Positions 23,084 through 35,080 of a DNA stretch of 64,000 nucleotides are shown in pieces. The DNA comes from Suillus spraguei (taxonomy: Eukaryota; Basidiomycota; Agaricomycetes; Boletales; Suillaceae). Position numbers and translations under genes: made by a program. Numbering within the stretch: the stretch's first letter is position 1; each line of letters starts with the position of its first letter. The notes under the pieces were generated by a model. That model had not been told where the DNA came from. It saw only the letters and a list, made by a program, of their open reading frames with translations, and searched no databases. The stretch spans positions 62,001-126,000 of the forward strand of contig JABCPU010000059.1 in NCBI GenBank assembly GCA_016800925.1. Direction: 5' to 3'.

Positions 23084-25603
23084 ATGGCGACTGAACCGTT
23101 TCCTCAACGCTTACCCACCCTGGATCGCCTGGGAGTCACAGATCCTTCCAATGTATCTTCGTCTGAGGTAGCCACCGAGTGGCTCAGCGCCTTCTCAGCT
23201 GCAATAACTCAAAATAATACCGCAGCTGTTGCTGGCCTTTTTCTCGAGAATGGCTTTTGGAAGGACGTGGTCGCACTGACCTGGGATCTTAGGACATTCG
23301 AAGGAAGGAAGGACATCAAGAGACTCTTGGATGCTCGTCTCACTGCTACGGGTCTTCACGATCTGTGTCTCTTACAGGAGCCCTTGAAAGAACCTGTGCT
23401 GCAAAAAGTTGATCATGATTTAGTTTGGTTGCGGTTTTGCTTTGGTTTTGCCACCAAGCATGGCAAGGGTACGCGGTCGTTTATCTCGTTCCCCTTCCAG
23501 ATTCAAAGTGGAAGGCCTACAGTCTGTTGACCTGTCTCGATTCATTGACCGATTTCCCTCACAAAGTGTGGATTCACGTTCCTTCATGAGCACTTGCTGA
23601 CTATGGGGAAGCTTGGTCCCCTCAGGAACAGCGAGGCCGAACATGGGGGTTGGGAAGAGAAGCGGCAGCAAGAGACCGACTTCTCAAACGGTGACCCAAC
23701 GGTAATTGTGATTGGTGCAGGGCACACCGGCCTCGAGACTGCAGCACGCTTAAAATACATTGGTGTACCAACACTTGTCATCGAGAAGAAGCCTCGGGTT
23801 GGGGATAGCGTTCGTCCTATTCCAATTTTGGTATTAAACTAATGCTGAAAGCTTGCGGGCGAATTCATAGTGGAGAGACCGTTACAAGACTCTTTGTCTC
23901 CATGATACGATCTGTTCGTGGCTTCTCTTTTAAGGAAAGGAATCGACTGAAAAACCTACAGGGTACAGCCAAACGCCTTACCTGAAGTGGGTGGTTCGTC
24001 AGAACTCCTTTGGTTATTTTGTGATGCGTTTTGCAGCTTTCCATCAACATGGCCAATCCATACCCCAGCTGCAAAGGTACAATATTACCCGCGTAACGAA
24101 CGTTCACTGATTCTAGTGATTCTAGTTGGCAGATTGGTTGGAAGGATATGCAAGTTTCCTTGAGCTCAACGTTTGGACCTCCTCGACTATCACCAAGACG
24201 TCTTGGAACGATAGCACTAAAACCTGGACCGTCGAGGTCAATCACGGCGGTAAAGGTACTAGGACCCTGACCGTTAAGCACCTCGTTTTCGCCACTGGAT
24301 CTGGCGGTCATCCGACAGTTCCCGATATCCCCGGGAAGGTATGTGATAATTAATTGCTCCACTGACAAAAATGTATACTTATGGACGCAGGCGAGTTTCA
24401 AAGGATCTGCCGTGCACTCGTCAGAGTTTAAATCTGCAGCTAATCATATCGGTAAAAAAGCAATCGTAGTCGGTTGTTGCAATTCTGGTTTGTCCGTCAC
24501 ATCTTTCATTTCGAACAGGGTTTAAATATTTCATCAGCGCACGACATTGCTCAAGATTTTTGCAGTCATGGCGTTGACGTCACTATGTACGTCTTTTGAT
24601 GGTATCATTTTCATATCTCATCGATTACTAGGTATCAGCGATCGTCGACGTTTGTGGTCTCGGTGGAGTCAATAGTAGCAATGCTAGGCGGTAAATTTTT
24701 CCGTAATTATCGGTAGCTTGACTTGACTTTCCTTACCCAGCTGTCTATAACGACGACTTCCCCACCGAGCTTGCTGATACTTACACTACCTCACTGCCTT
24801 GGGTAGTTGTCAGGGGGCTGCATCAGCGCATGGTTCGTATGGTTGCGAAAACCGCAGATAAGTATGTCGGACGATTTGAAGGCTCACTTTCAAATGCATT
24901 AATCATAATCACAGGGCGATTCTGGATGGATTGGCTAATGTTGGCTTTGAGACCAATCTTGGCGCACATGAAGCAGGTCTTTTTGCCCTTTACCTGGAGC
25001 GTGGTGGCGGCTACTATATCGGTGCGTGTGTTTCTGATGCATAACGAAGATGTCTCAACAGCTTCCAGACACCGGAGCAAGTAAATCTATCATCGATGGG
25101 CACATCAAAGTCAAGAGCGGTTCTGCAATCGAGTCCTTCACGGAAAATGGCCTTCGATTTGCTGATGGCACCGAGCTGCAGGCAGATATCATAGTGTTCG
25201 CTACAGGGTATAGTAATATCTCACCCTATCGAGCAGGACTCATACTTGCCTACAGTTACGGCGACACCCGTGACTTCATGCGCGAGGTGTGTGGAGATGA
25301 GGTCGCCTCAAAAATCACGAGGGTCTGGGGTTTAGACGAAGAAGGGCAAACTGCGGGAGTATGGAGGTACTGCGGGCATGATGGACTGTGGTTCGCAAAT
25401 GGTATGTGCATGATTCTCTCTGAGTACGTCGGTTTGATTTCCTTGATAAACAGGTAATTTAGCGCTATCGCGCTTCCACAGTCTCCATTTGGCCCTGCGT
25501 GAGTTCCTTCCTTGTGACATATAGAGTGTTGCTGATGATCGCAAATGTAGAAATCAAAGCGATAGAGGAAGGTATTCTGAATAAGGCGGATGTGGTCATT
25601 TGA
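23084..25603 (+). pseudogene. NTF2-FMO copy 2 (frameshifted)
   Basis: Unit B copy, closest to copy 1. The first exon is open from MATEPFPQRLPTLDRLGVTD, but one base is missing at about 23470 (GGGTACGCGGTC, where copies 4 and 5 read GGGTACCGCGGTC and GGGTACCGCAGTC). This shifts the frame inside the NTF2-like domain. Downstream exons remain recognisable: VIVIGAGHTGLETAARLKYI, ADWLEGYASFLELNVWTSST, IVFATGYSNIS and EEGQTAGVWRYCGHDGLW. The C-terminal exons (NLALSRFHSLHLALR-like and EIKAIEEGILNKADVVI) are present. It has fewer lesions than copy 1 but is probably non-functional. Confidence 0.75.
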
Positions 25604-26457
25604 CATGACGAATTTGCTCACGGGGTTGCCAGTGGAAGACTTGTAAAATATACGATTGTTATGTGAAAGGTTGTATGTACAATGAATACTTCCCCAGTAT
25701 CGATGTCCCTGATGGTGTATAAGCGTTTTAAATTTTACCCACAGGAAATCTTGATAACTGCCATCTCCGAGTCTTGGCCTTTTACTAACTTGTCCTGCGA
25801 ACCATCGAACTTTCGAAGCTCATCAAAGTTCAACGTTCGTATGGAAAGCTAGACCACGGCCGTGCTCTACATACTTCCAAGGCTTCCACTTCTCAGAACA
25901 TTCCTGGTAACGTAAGTACTTTCATTGGCCTTCGAACACCCCGTGCGACCATTCTAGTGTTAGTGTCATGTAGATTTATTCCCGCTACCGTAAGGGAGTG
26001 AGTTATATCGTATTTTATCACTGGAACCTCATTCAAATCGGTCGTCTTCCTGCGTCTGTTGCTTTTGACCTTCAGTCGTATTCTTCTCTCGTCTTCTTCA
26101 ATTGCTCGTGCGCTCAGCCATTTGGGCCCAAGTTCGCGTTTCGCTGAAACCCATGGCCTCAGTAGTTCATTGCCGTGCTCTCAGTAGCGATGTTGAGTGT
26201 TACGTTCATTTGCCTCTGCAATTGCACGCACTTGTCTGAAGTTGTTTCTGCTTATTTGTGCAAAGATGAGGTTGATTTCTGAGAGCTAGTTCGGAAACCC
26301 ATGTGAAGTTGGGTTGAGTCAATTTGCAGTTGGCAGGCATGGTCGGCGCGGCACATCCCGAGCAACTGAGTTTGAACCCATGAATATGAGGCTTGATGGG
26401 CAATAAAGATAAGACGTAGATCTCCCTCATTGTACATCCACGAGTAGCTACAGTCCA
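25604..26457. other. Spacer between FMO copy 2 and the PIF/Harbinger element
   Basis: Downstream FMO sequence shared with the other copies, about 350 bp present only in unit B, and the left flank of the transposase. I could not find the element's left terminal inverted repeat here. Confidence 0.4.
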
Positions 26458-26529
26458 ATGATACATCCAGAGATTCAACAACGCCTCCTTCACTATGCTA
26501 GAATTCTAATCGGGATCCTGATGTGTGCT

Positions 26530-27821
26530 ACAGGATCTCTACTACAATCTACCTACTCCAAAGACCCGGAGCCATACCATACATATATTCTTTTGGGTGA
26601 AGGCTGGCTCATGGAGCTTCTTACGGTCATCCAGAATGCATTAAATGCGAACTGGGTATACATGCACATGCCTTTGAGGCTCTCATCTCTGAGCTCTGTA
26701 ACTTCGGCTATGTTGACTCCAAGTTCGTATTGCTGGAAGAACAAGTTGCTATATTTCTATATACTAGCATCACAGGCCTGACTACCAGGCACGTAGGAGA
26801 GTGGTTTCAAAGATCAAACAATACAATCTCACAGTGAGTGCTGCATTTTGTTCATCTATACAATACATCTCATGTATCTAGTTACTTTAAAAGGATTCTA
26901 CATGTATTCTCATCTCCCCCATTCTACACCACCTATGTCGCTTGCCAGATGGAACTTTGGTCTCAAGAAAATTCAGAGACAACCCCAATATTGGCTGTTT
27001 TTCCAGGATGCTGTTGGTGCAATTGATGGAAGCCACATTCATGCTTCACCCCCTGCCTTTCAACACACTACATACTGTAATTGTAAAGGGTTTGTTTCTC
27101 AGAACTGTTTATTTGCTTGCAAATTGACCTTAATTTTGTCCATTCTTTGACTGGGTGGGAGGGTTCAGCTAATGATGCTCGTATTTATAAGGATGCACAC
27201 ACACATGACTTCCATATTCCACGACAGAAGTACTACCTAGCAGATGCAGGATTTCCGCTTTGCCCTGAGCTTCTTGTACCATACCATGGTGTCTGTTACC
27301 ACCTCATGGAGTGGGGCCATGCAAATACCAGGTATGTTTTTCAACTTGTTTGTTGTTCTTGCTTATAATTTGCTGGAAGGCCTGTCAATAAAGAGGAGCT
27401 TTTCAACCTACGTCATGCGTCTGCACACAATGTGATAGAGTGCATTTTTGGTCTCTTAAAATGGCACTTTTGCATTCTCCTTTTGGCACCAGAGTACTCC
27501 CTCGACACTTAAACACGAATTCCTGCTGCATTGTGTGCAACTCACAACTTCATACATCTATATGATCCTAGTGAGGAGGAGGCTGAAAAGTTGGGCAGTG
27601 AATTATATACATTTGAGAACCTGGATTTTCAGGGACAAGCTGACGATGAAGAAATCGATGACAGTAGTGGTCGTGCAGTGAGTGGTCATGTAATGCATGA
27701 ACACATTGCGCAAGCAATGTGGGATCAGTATCAGGGTGTCATACATGAGAGGGCTTCATTGGGCTTAGGTTCAGACTTGGATGATATGTTGGATGAGAGT
27801 GAATTAGAAAGCATAGCATAG
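26530..27821 (+). pseudogene. PIF/Harbinger DDE transposase, inactivated
   Basis: Nuclease of a PIF/Harbinger (HARBI1-like) DNA transposon. A helix-turn-helix region (LTTRHVGEWFQRSNNTIS) is followed by the DDE core: first Asp in AVGAIDGSHIHASPP, second in WEGSANDARIYKDA, Glu in HNVIECIFGLLKWHF, then RIPAALCATHNFIHLYDP. Two introns with good GT-AG sites (about 26833-26880 and 27332-27379) fit the frame. Two lesions are visible: a one-base loss near 27118-27122 before NFVHSLTGWEG, and a TAA stop at 27510-27512 that replaces what is probably a Gln codon before TRIPAAL. The N-terminal exon (26458-26600) is poorly defined. All three catalytic positions survive, so inactivation is probably recent. 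Confidence 0.85.
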
Positions 27822-27940
27822 AAACACATGTATTTTGGTATGGAAACAACAAGCGATTTGCTACAGAAACAATGAGTGATTGAGTATGAAATTAAAAAAA
27901 CAAATGATTGCATGTGAGATTGAACATATGGTCAAACAAA

Positions 27941-28960
27941 CTACACAGCGCTGGCATCACAGTTACAATAGCTGCAGATGGACGTATGGCACCTGTGGTG
28001 CTTGTGGTTCTTCTGAAATCTATACTGGAGCATGTGCTGGATGAACGCATACCATGTGTCCCTGTCATCCGTTTGAAGGTATGTGTCAGTGACAGCTGGG
28101 TCATCTGAAAACATGTGCATGACAATGACCCTCTCCTGCAATGGATAGAGGTCCATGTCTTCACCATTCAAAAGATTCAAGGCAGTGTGTCTCTGCTTCT
28201 CTAGCCTCTCCACATCAGTAACCATACCCCTCTCAATCACATCAGTGAGACGATTAATGGACCCCTGCATGCCCATGACAGCTGCAGCTGGGGTGATCTT
28301 GGCTGCTCTTGCAGGCTAGTCATCAGGCAACTATCTTCACATGACTGGCCTGCACGCGACTGGCCTGTCTTGACCAGCCTGGATGCGACTTCTGTTTCTT
28401 AGATGCTGGCTGAGATGGTTGTGGCTGGTCTGACAAAGGAACTGTAGATGTGAATGTAGTCGCATCGTCTTGGAACATGGATGAAGCATCATGTAAACAC
28501 TTTCCAGTACTGCAGATTGCAGAGAAAGTTGGTCGAGTGGGAGTACCAGACAGGGGAGTCATAGACAGCGGTGGAGGAGCATTGATCCCAGACATGATAG
28601 GAGTGCCAGATGGGGGAGGCATAGACAGCGGTGGAGGAGCACTGGCCCCAGACATGATAATGTCACCACTCATGGAGCTACTAGATCCAGGAGCCTGAAC
28701 TCCTGCGGCATCCACATCAGGCTTGTCATTGGTGGAGGGCACTGGAATATCAGTGGCTTGGAAAGCTCCCACCCCTCGTGCACCACCAACAGGTAAAATC
28801 TCCTGCATCTGCTCAAGATATACCCATCCACAGTTTCTGAATGGACACATTGCAGAATTGGACTGAAAAAAGTGCCATAGTATTAGTAAAGTAGCATTAC
28901 ATAGTAGTATAATGACGTACCTTTTGCTGGACATTGTTAAGACCATACTCAAGGGTGAAA
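27941..28960 (-). pseudogene. PIF/Harbinger Myb-like accessory protein, broken
   Basis: Convergent to the transposase, as usual for fungal PIF/Harbinger elements. The second protein carries a Myb/SANT-like DNA-binding domain that helps place the transposase. The segment CGWVYLEQMQEILPVGGARG is typical of the end of that domain. A 59-nt intron (about 28861-28919) joins it to an upstream exon ending LEYGLNNVQQK. A Pro/Ser-rich linker follows with two 20-residue repeats, then SRQASRVQASHVK and a stop near 28323. The expected C-terminal part (MGMQGSINRLTDVIERGM, DDRDTWYAFIQHML) continues in another frame at 27941-28300. No GT-AG intron joins the two parts, so a one-base shift is likely. The N-terminal Myb helices are missing or replaced. 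Confidence 0.65.
28559..28680 (-). repeat. Two-unit 60-bp tandem repeat in coding sequence
   Basis: Two adjacent 60-bp units share ATAGACAGCGGTGGAGGAGC and most of the following sequence (AGACATGATA). On the minus strand they encode repeated SAPPPLSMPPPSGTPIMSG-like units in the linker of the Myb-like protein. Confidence 0.7.
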
Positions 28961-29693
28961 GATCCGAAGGGCTTTGGCCTCAGTTTGTGCACTATGCCCC
29001 TTTCCTGAGTAATGCCCCTTATTTCAGAGGGTAGGTATACATCTGAAGATCCAGAAGGAGTTGCATGATGGATTCGGATGTCCAAAGGTATCGGATATGA
29101 TACGTCCAAAGGTTATCCGGAACATAGAGATGGAACGAGGATTAAGACTAGTCTCGGAACGAGTTCCTAACTAGAAACTAACAGAGGTAGACTATCTGAA
29201 GATAGAGTCGGAGATATAGACTAAGGAATCAATCCCAAGTCTCAGAAGATGACTAGAGCTGGAAGTAACTCAAGTCCGGAGGAAAGGATGAGCAGAATCT
29301 AAGATGATATTCAAACTAAGGTTCTATGGAGATCTACAAGTGGTTTATATACTGTAAGTAACTAGCATGGATAATCAAGGAGTCCGGGACCGAGGGCTAT
29401 GTATGAAGTATAATGGAGGCCTATTAGTTAATGCACAGTGAATCAGTAAGCATGAGTCAGAAATGAAACACAGGTAATGAATCAATAAGCAGGACGGAAA
29501 TATACACAGCCAGAATACTGGAAACAGGAGGGATGCCGAAAGGAGATAGATGCAGATATACACAGGGGAGTTAGAGTGCGAGAAGTGGGCACTTTCAGAT
29601 GGGTGATCCAGACAGGATCTGTGGACTGGACGGAAGTAGGATTGATTGGATCTGATTGGATCTGAGATTGAAAATATGGTATATGACATAACC

Positions 29694-30323
29694 TTAGACA
29701 TTCATCGTGGGCCGCTTGGCAGCTGTTCTGCTTGGCTTCGTAGTTCCTTTGCAGAGCAGAATGACAAGGGAAGGTTCTTGATCTAAAAAAATAGTATTAA
29801 GGCTAGCATGTGGGATGTGGAACAGAGTGATACTGACCATCTCTAGCGACAAGAAGGAGTCAATTTTCCCCAGCCAAGATGCAATTTCCCAATCCTTCCA
29901 TCCGCTAAATGGATAGTAGGGATTGTTCATGTGATGCACACTATTCTCGTCTTCATTAAACAAACCAAGAAATGTATGTTCACCTTCATATGCATCTGCT
30001 GAGCCCAGGAACATGTCAATGAATTTTCCACTGGAGAAATGCTCTTCTTCATTGACCTCAAATAAACCCTCAATGTCATCTAAAAACCCTCCAGTATCAG
30101 CTGGATAGTCATTGTGAGTGAAATGTTCCTGCCAATGGCCCATATTGATTGGATCATCTTCTAGGGACCGAAGATTTGATCTGAGACATATAATGTCTTC
30201 CATCCAGGTACTGCATCCTGATCTAGGCTGGCTCATGTGATGAGCAACTGCTTTGTGAGTATTGAATCCGCCTTTGCAGCATGAGGGACATTGAAGCATT
30301 GCTCTGAAAGATGATACCAGCAT
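29694..30323 (-). pseudogene. Plavaka-type (CACTA superfamily) transposase, N-terminal fragment
   Basis: Recognised from a C2H2-like start (LQCPSCCKGGFNTHKAVAHH, then M), an acidic middle (DTGGFLDDIEGLFEVNEEEH) and the conserved block NPYYPFSGWKDWEIASWLGK followed by IDSFLSLEM, which is typical of the large Plavaka family proteins of agaricomycetes. A GT-AG intron after FLSLEM fits, and the next exon reads SFCSAKELRSRAEQLPSGPR. A TGA stop at 29702-29704 then takes the place of the Trp codon expected after PSGPR. Only about 200 of the usual roughly 1000 residues remain. It is next to, and in the same orientation as, the Myb-like gene but belongs to another superfamily. Confidence 0.75.
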
Positions 30324-32096
30324 TCGCCGAACTGCTGTCGACTGTCATGTACTAATACTAGTAAATGACTAAGTCATATTTCTACTACTAGTACATCATG
30401 CCTTCTGAAGATCTCAACACAGCATGCAGCAGGATTAATCCTACTATATTGACACTCCCAAATTATTTACCCAACACTCACACAGCTCACAATTCCCGTG
30501 CTAAGCTACATGATATTCTCGAAACTCTCAATTCATTGGTACATCAATTGATGATTTTGCAAGGTTAGGTTGATGGCAAGTCATGCAGACTATCAATGAT
30601 CAAAACGACCCTCAAGTGCATCTTATAATGGATCTAGCAAGCATGAAGCACGATGTTTTCAGAGCGGAGCAGCTTCTTGCAGATTGTGTCATGCGGGAGC
30701 ACGAGGTTATGGCTAGCTTACTCAAAACCAAAGTCACCACCTTGCAACATAAATTCAGGCAGGATGATATTGGTCATGAGCTCAGGTTTGATTGCAGGAC
30801 TGGCATAGTACCACTGAGGCAGCATGTCAATGGTATGTTTAGCCTGTTTTTTTTTCCTTATCACACTACTGACATATTTCTAGGATCCTGTATTTATCAT
30901 ATGTGCAATGGCACCATCCAACTTGATTAACTTGGACTGAACATATGTACTACTAATAGTATATACCTTGTTGTATAAATAGTATTAGCTTGTTTCTGGC
31001 TGCAAATAACATCTTATTATTATTCAAGTTCTCCATGCGAGTCAAACTGGCAGCTAGTACTATATCATGATTTAATAGAGTCCATACTACTAGTAATACT
31101 ACTAGCACGAAGTTGTCCTTTGAATTTTCTGGGATCTGATAGTATCCGAGTCACGCTGTTAGTACTGTAAGTGACTGTGAGCATCTGTGGTCCTTGTCTG
31201 TGAGATAACTGTGTGGCTGGGTGAGCTGTTGCAGCTGTGGGACTCTGTCAGTATCTGGTCGCTAAACTCAGGTCTGTGGGAAATTTCTGGTTTACTGATG
31301 CTCATAACATGCCCTTGTTTAGCTAATATCTGTCATGCATGACATACTTAGATATGATAACTCATTGATTATGAATTTTTGTGTAGCCCTTCACCAGCAT
31401 CAACCTGGCACATCAGGAATGCTATGATCTTCAATAAAAACACATGTGAGATGTCAGTGAAGTTAATCTTTATTTATATATGAAGTCTGAGTGCACCAAA
31501 AAAATCATTCAAAGATGCTATGTATAGAAAAGTGAAATTTCCGCCACAAATTGCAACATCGTGGCTTTTCCTGCTGGCTAATTTCAGACATTGTGCCAGC
31601 AATACATAGCTCTATATACTATGAAAACATGTCAGCAAGAATTGTGTCTAAATAATGTGATTTGACAATGTTGTACTAGTAGTTTGACGCAAGTGGCAAG
31701 GGATTACTGTACTGAGTAGTGAGTACTTTCTAACGATCAGCACAAACGTAAGTCCCAGCTTACCGCAGTCCAAACAAGGCAGTTCACACCGCCCCCATAT
31801 TCTGGTCCAACATAGTCTAGACTGAAGTAAGTCAACAAAAAATTGGTTTACATATACGAGGGATGTGGGCAGAGTAGGCTGTGCGTGCGATGGGGATCGG
31901 GAACTGCTGTTCTATACCGAAAAGCTGGGTCGCGTTTACTTGTCTTGGATTTGTAAACGATACTTGCTGTCAAATAGTTCCAGACAACTTCCAGTTAAAT
32001 TTATTGTACATGCAACATTTCACATAATAAGTACTCGTACATTCTACAGGTCTTCCACTGGCACTCTTGTGAGCAAATTCTCAAAACATCGTTACA
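30324..32096. other. AT-rich spacer, no gene recognised
   Basis: Contains one unassigned 115-codon plus-strand ORF (30583-30930; helical, charged, RAEQLLADCVMREHEVMASL) and many short TAGTA/TACTA strings. From about 32000 onward it is sequence downstream of FMO copy 3, shared with copies 4 and 5. Confidence 0.4.
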
Positions 32097-35080
32097 TCAA
32101 ATGACCACATCTGTCTTATTCAAAATACCTTCCTCTATCGCTTTGATTTCTGCATGTGCGATCATCAGCAACGGCGCTCTATATACCACAAGGAAGGAAC
32201 TCACGCATAGCCAAATGAAGACTGTGAAAGCGTGCTAGCGCCAAATTACCTGTTATCAAGGAAATCAAACCGATCCACTCATAAAGAGATCGATCCTCAT
32301 ACCATTTGCGAACCACAGTCCATCATGCCCGCAGTACCTCCATACTCCCGCAGTTTGCCCTTCTTCGTCTAAACCCCAGACCCTCGGGATTTTTGACGCA
32401 ATTTCATCTCCACAGACATCGCGCATGAAGTCACGGACATCACCGTAGCTATAGCCAAGTATGAGTCCTGCTCGACAGAGTGAAATATTACTATACCCTG
32501 TAGCGAACACCACAACATCTCCCTGTAGCTCCGAGCCATCAGCAAATCGAAGACCGTTTTCCGTGAACGACTCGATTGCAGAACCGTTCTTGATTTTGAT
32601 GTGCCCGTCAATAATGGATTTACTCGCTCCAGTGTCTGCAAGCTGTTGAGACATCTTCGTCATGCATCAAATGCACACTCACTAATGTATAGCCGCCACC
32701 GCGCTCCAGGTAAAGGGATATGATACCTGCTTCATGTAGCCCAAGATTGGTCTTAAAGCCAGTCTTGGCCAATCCATCTAGCATCTCCCTGCGCCCACCA
32801 TTAATACATCTGGAAGTGAGCACTCGAATTGTCCGACATACTTATCTGCCGTTTCAGCAATCATAGGCGTCATGCGTTGATGCAGCCGCCTAACAACTGC
32901 CCAAGGCAGCGAGGTACCGTAAGTATCCGCCAGCTCGGTGGGGAAGTCGTCCCTATAGGCAGCTGCGCAAGGAAAGTCAAGTCAAGCTACCGAAAATCAC
33001 GGAAACAACTACCGCCTAGCACTGTTTTCATTGACTCCACTGAGATTACGAACGTCGACGATCGCTGATACCTAGTAATCGATCAGATATGAAAATGACA
33101 CCACCAAAACACACACATGGTGACGTCGACGCCGTGACGGTAAAAATCTTGAGCAATGTCGTGCGCTGATAAGATATTTAGAACCCGTTCGATGCGAAAG
33201 ATGTGATGGACCGACCAGAATTGCCACAACCGACTACGATTGCTTTCTTACCGTTATTATTAGCTCCAGATTTGAACTCTGAGGAATGCAGGACAGATCC
33301 TTTGAAGCTCGCCTGCGTCCATGAGTCACAATTTGGTCACTGAACCAATTTATCGTCACATACCTTCCCGGGGATGTCGGGAATTATCGGGCGACCGGCG
33401 GATCCAGTGGCGAAAACGAGGTGCTTAACGGTCAGAATCCTAGCACCTTTACCGCCGCGATTGACCTCGACGGTCCAGGTTTTCGTGCTATCATTCCAAG
33501 ACGTCTTGGTGATGGTCGAGGAGTTCCAAATGTCGAGCTCAAGGAAACTTGCATATGCTTCCAACCAATCTGCCAGCTATAATCACTAGAATCAGTGAAC
33601 GTTCATCACGTGAGCAATGTTTTACTTTTGGAGCTGGGATATAGATTGGCCATGTCGACGGAAACCTGCAAAACCCATCACAAGATAATCAAAGGAGTTC
33701 TGACGAACCACCCACTTCAGGTAAGGCATCTGGCTGTACCCTATCAGTTTGTCAGACAATCCCTTTTCTTAGAAGAATAGAAAGCACGAACAGATCGAGT
33801 GATGCAGACAAAGAGTCTTGTAACGCTCTCTCCACTATAGATTCGCCCACGAGCCTTTAGCTTTAGTTGAATACCAAAATTGTAAAAGGACGAACACTAT
33901 CCCCGACCCGAGTCTTCTTATCGATTATAAGCGTGGGCACACCCATGTACTTTAACCGTGCCGCGGTCTCAAGGCCGACGTGTCCCGCACCGATGACAAG
34001 TACCGTTGGATCATTGTTCAAGAACTCGGTCTCTTCGCGCCGCTTCTCTTCCGACCCGCTGCGACCGTTCCTGAGCGGACCAACCTTCCGCAGAGTCAGT
34101 AAGTGCTCGCAAAGAAGCCTGAATGCACACCTTTTGAGGGAAATTGGTCAACGAATCGAGACAGGTCAACAGACTGTAGGCCTTCCACTTTGAATCTGGA
34201 AGGGGAACGAGATAAACGACCGCCGTGCCCTTGCCATGCTTGGTACTAAAACCAAAGCAAAACCGCAACCAAACCAAATCGTCATAAACTTTTTGCAGCG
34301 CGGGTTCTTTCAAGGGCTCCTGTAAGAGACACAGTTCGTGAAGGCCCGTAGCAACGAGACGAGCATCCAAGAGTCTCTTGATGTCCTTCCTTCCTTCAAA
34401 TGTCCTGAGATCCCAGGTCAGTGCGATCATGTCCTTCCAGAAGCCATCCTCGAGAAAGAGGTTGACAACAGCTGTGGTATCATTTTGTGTTATTGCAGCT
34501 GAGAAGGCGTTGAGCCACTCGGTGGCTACCTCGGACGAAGAGATATTGAAAGGATCTGTGACCCCCAAGCGACCCAAGGTGGGCAAGCGTTGAGAAAACG
34601 TGTTAGTCACCATACTGAAAACTGAGATGTGCGGATTGAGAGCGATACGATAGATTCTTCAAACCATCCCGGGTTTTAAGCTGAATGCTGCGGCACTTAG
34701 TAAACCCGCATCATCATGATAGGGAAAGCTGGCCATCACATGGCAATGCATTCATGATCCGTCGAAGATTACTGAACCAATAGTAGTGGTCAGTGGAGTG
34801 GTGAACAGATAAGAACAGTATTTAAAGCAACATATTACCGAGCATCGCAAGAATCTATGTACTAAATCTACCACACATAGGAATGTGTGGTACTATCGAG
34901 GAATGACCGATTTGTGACGACGCCAGCATGGTACTATTATGTGCTTCGTGAGACGTTCCCAGTTGGATGAATCCAAGAAAAAAACGAATGGGTAGAGGTG
35001 CACAAATTTAAAGATGTTCCAAGATTAAAAGCGAAAAGGGAGTCGGCGCAATGTGCGAAGGCGAAGAATTGCCGAAATGA
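32000..35080 (-). repeat. Inverted repeat arm 1 (FMO copy 3 and flanks)
   Basis: Near-identical reverse complement of about 39310-42395. The 132-residue ORFs from the C-terminal half of copies 3 and 4 (32265-32663 and 41716-42114) are the same residue for residue. The homology extends upstream of the start codon through a conserved TATTTAAAG-containing region to about 35080, where it meets LTR-like sequence. Confidence 0.85.
32097..34613 (-). CDS. NTF2-FMO copy 3: flavin monooxygenase-like protein, most intact copy
   Basis: Predicted class B flavoprotein monooxygenase; substrate unknown. Exon 1 (34131-34613) encodes an NTF2/SnoaL-like domain (MVTNTFSQRLPTLGRLGVTD). The FAD-binding motif VLVIGAGHVGLETAARLKYM follows in an exon starting at 34084. 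Across further short exons the joined reading frame gives DSVRP...WRERYKTLCLHHSIWY, SQMPYLK, FPSTWPIYIPAPK, ADWLEAYASFLELDIWNSST, then the NADP-binding KKAIVVGCGNS joined to AHDIAQDF, later RGGGY and FATGYSNIS, and finally ARFHSLHLAM joined to EIKAIEEGILNKADVVI. I found an in-frame GT-AG path through every exon I traced. The 40-nt intron at about 32640-32690 is the least certain. The architecture matches fungal FMOs annotated as FAD/NAD(P)-binding proteins. Confidence 0.75.

Larger units (their letters stand above)
20712..26272 (+). repeat. Segmental duplication, unit B
   Basis: Direct-orientation partner of unit A. It contains the arrestin 3' fragment, about 1.7 kb of mostly non-coding DNA and FMO copy 2. 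The last shared block, near 26214-26272, matches 19230-19285. The right end abuts the PIF/Harbinger element. Confidence 0.8.
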
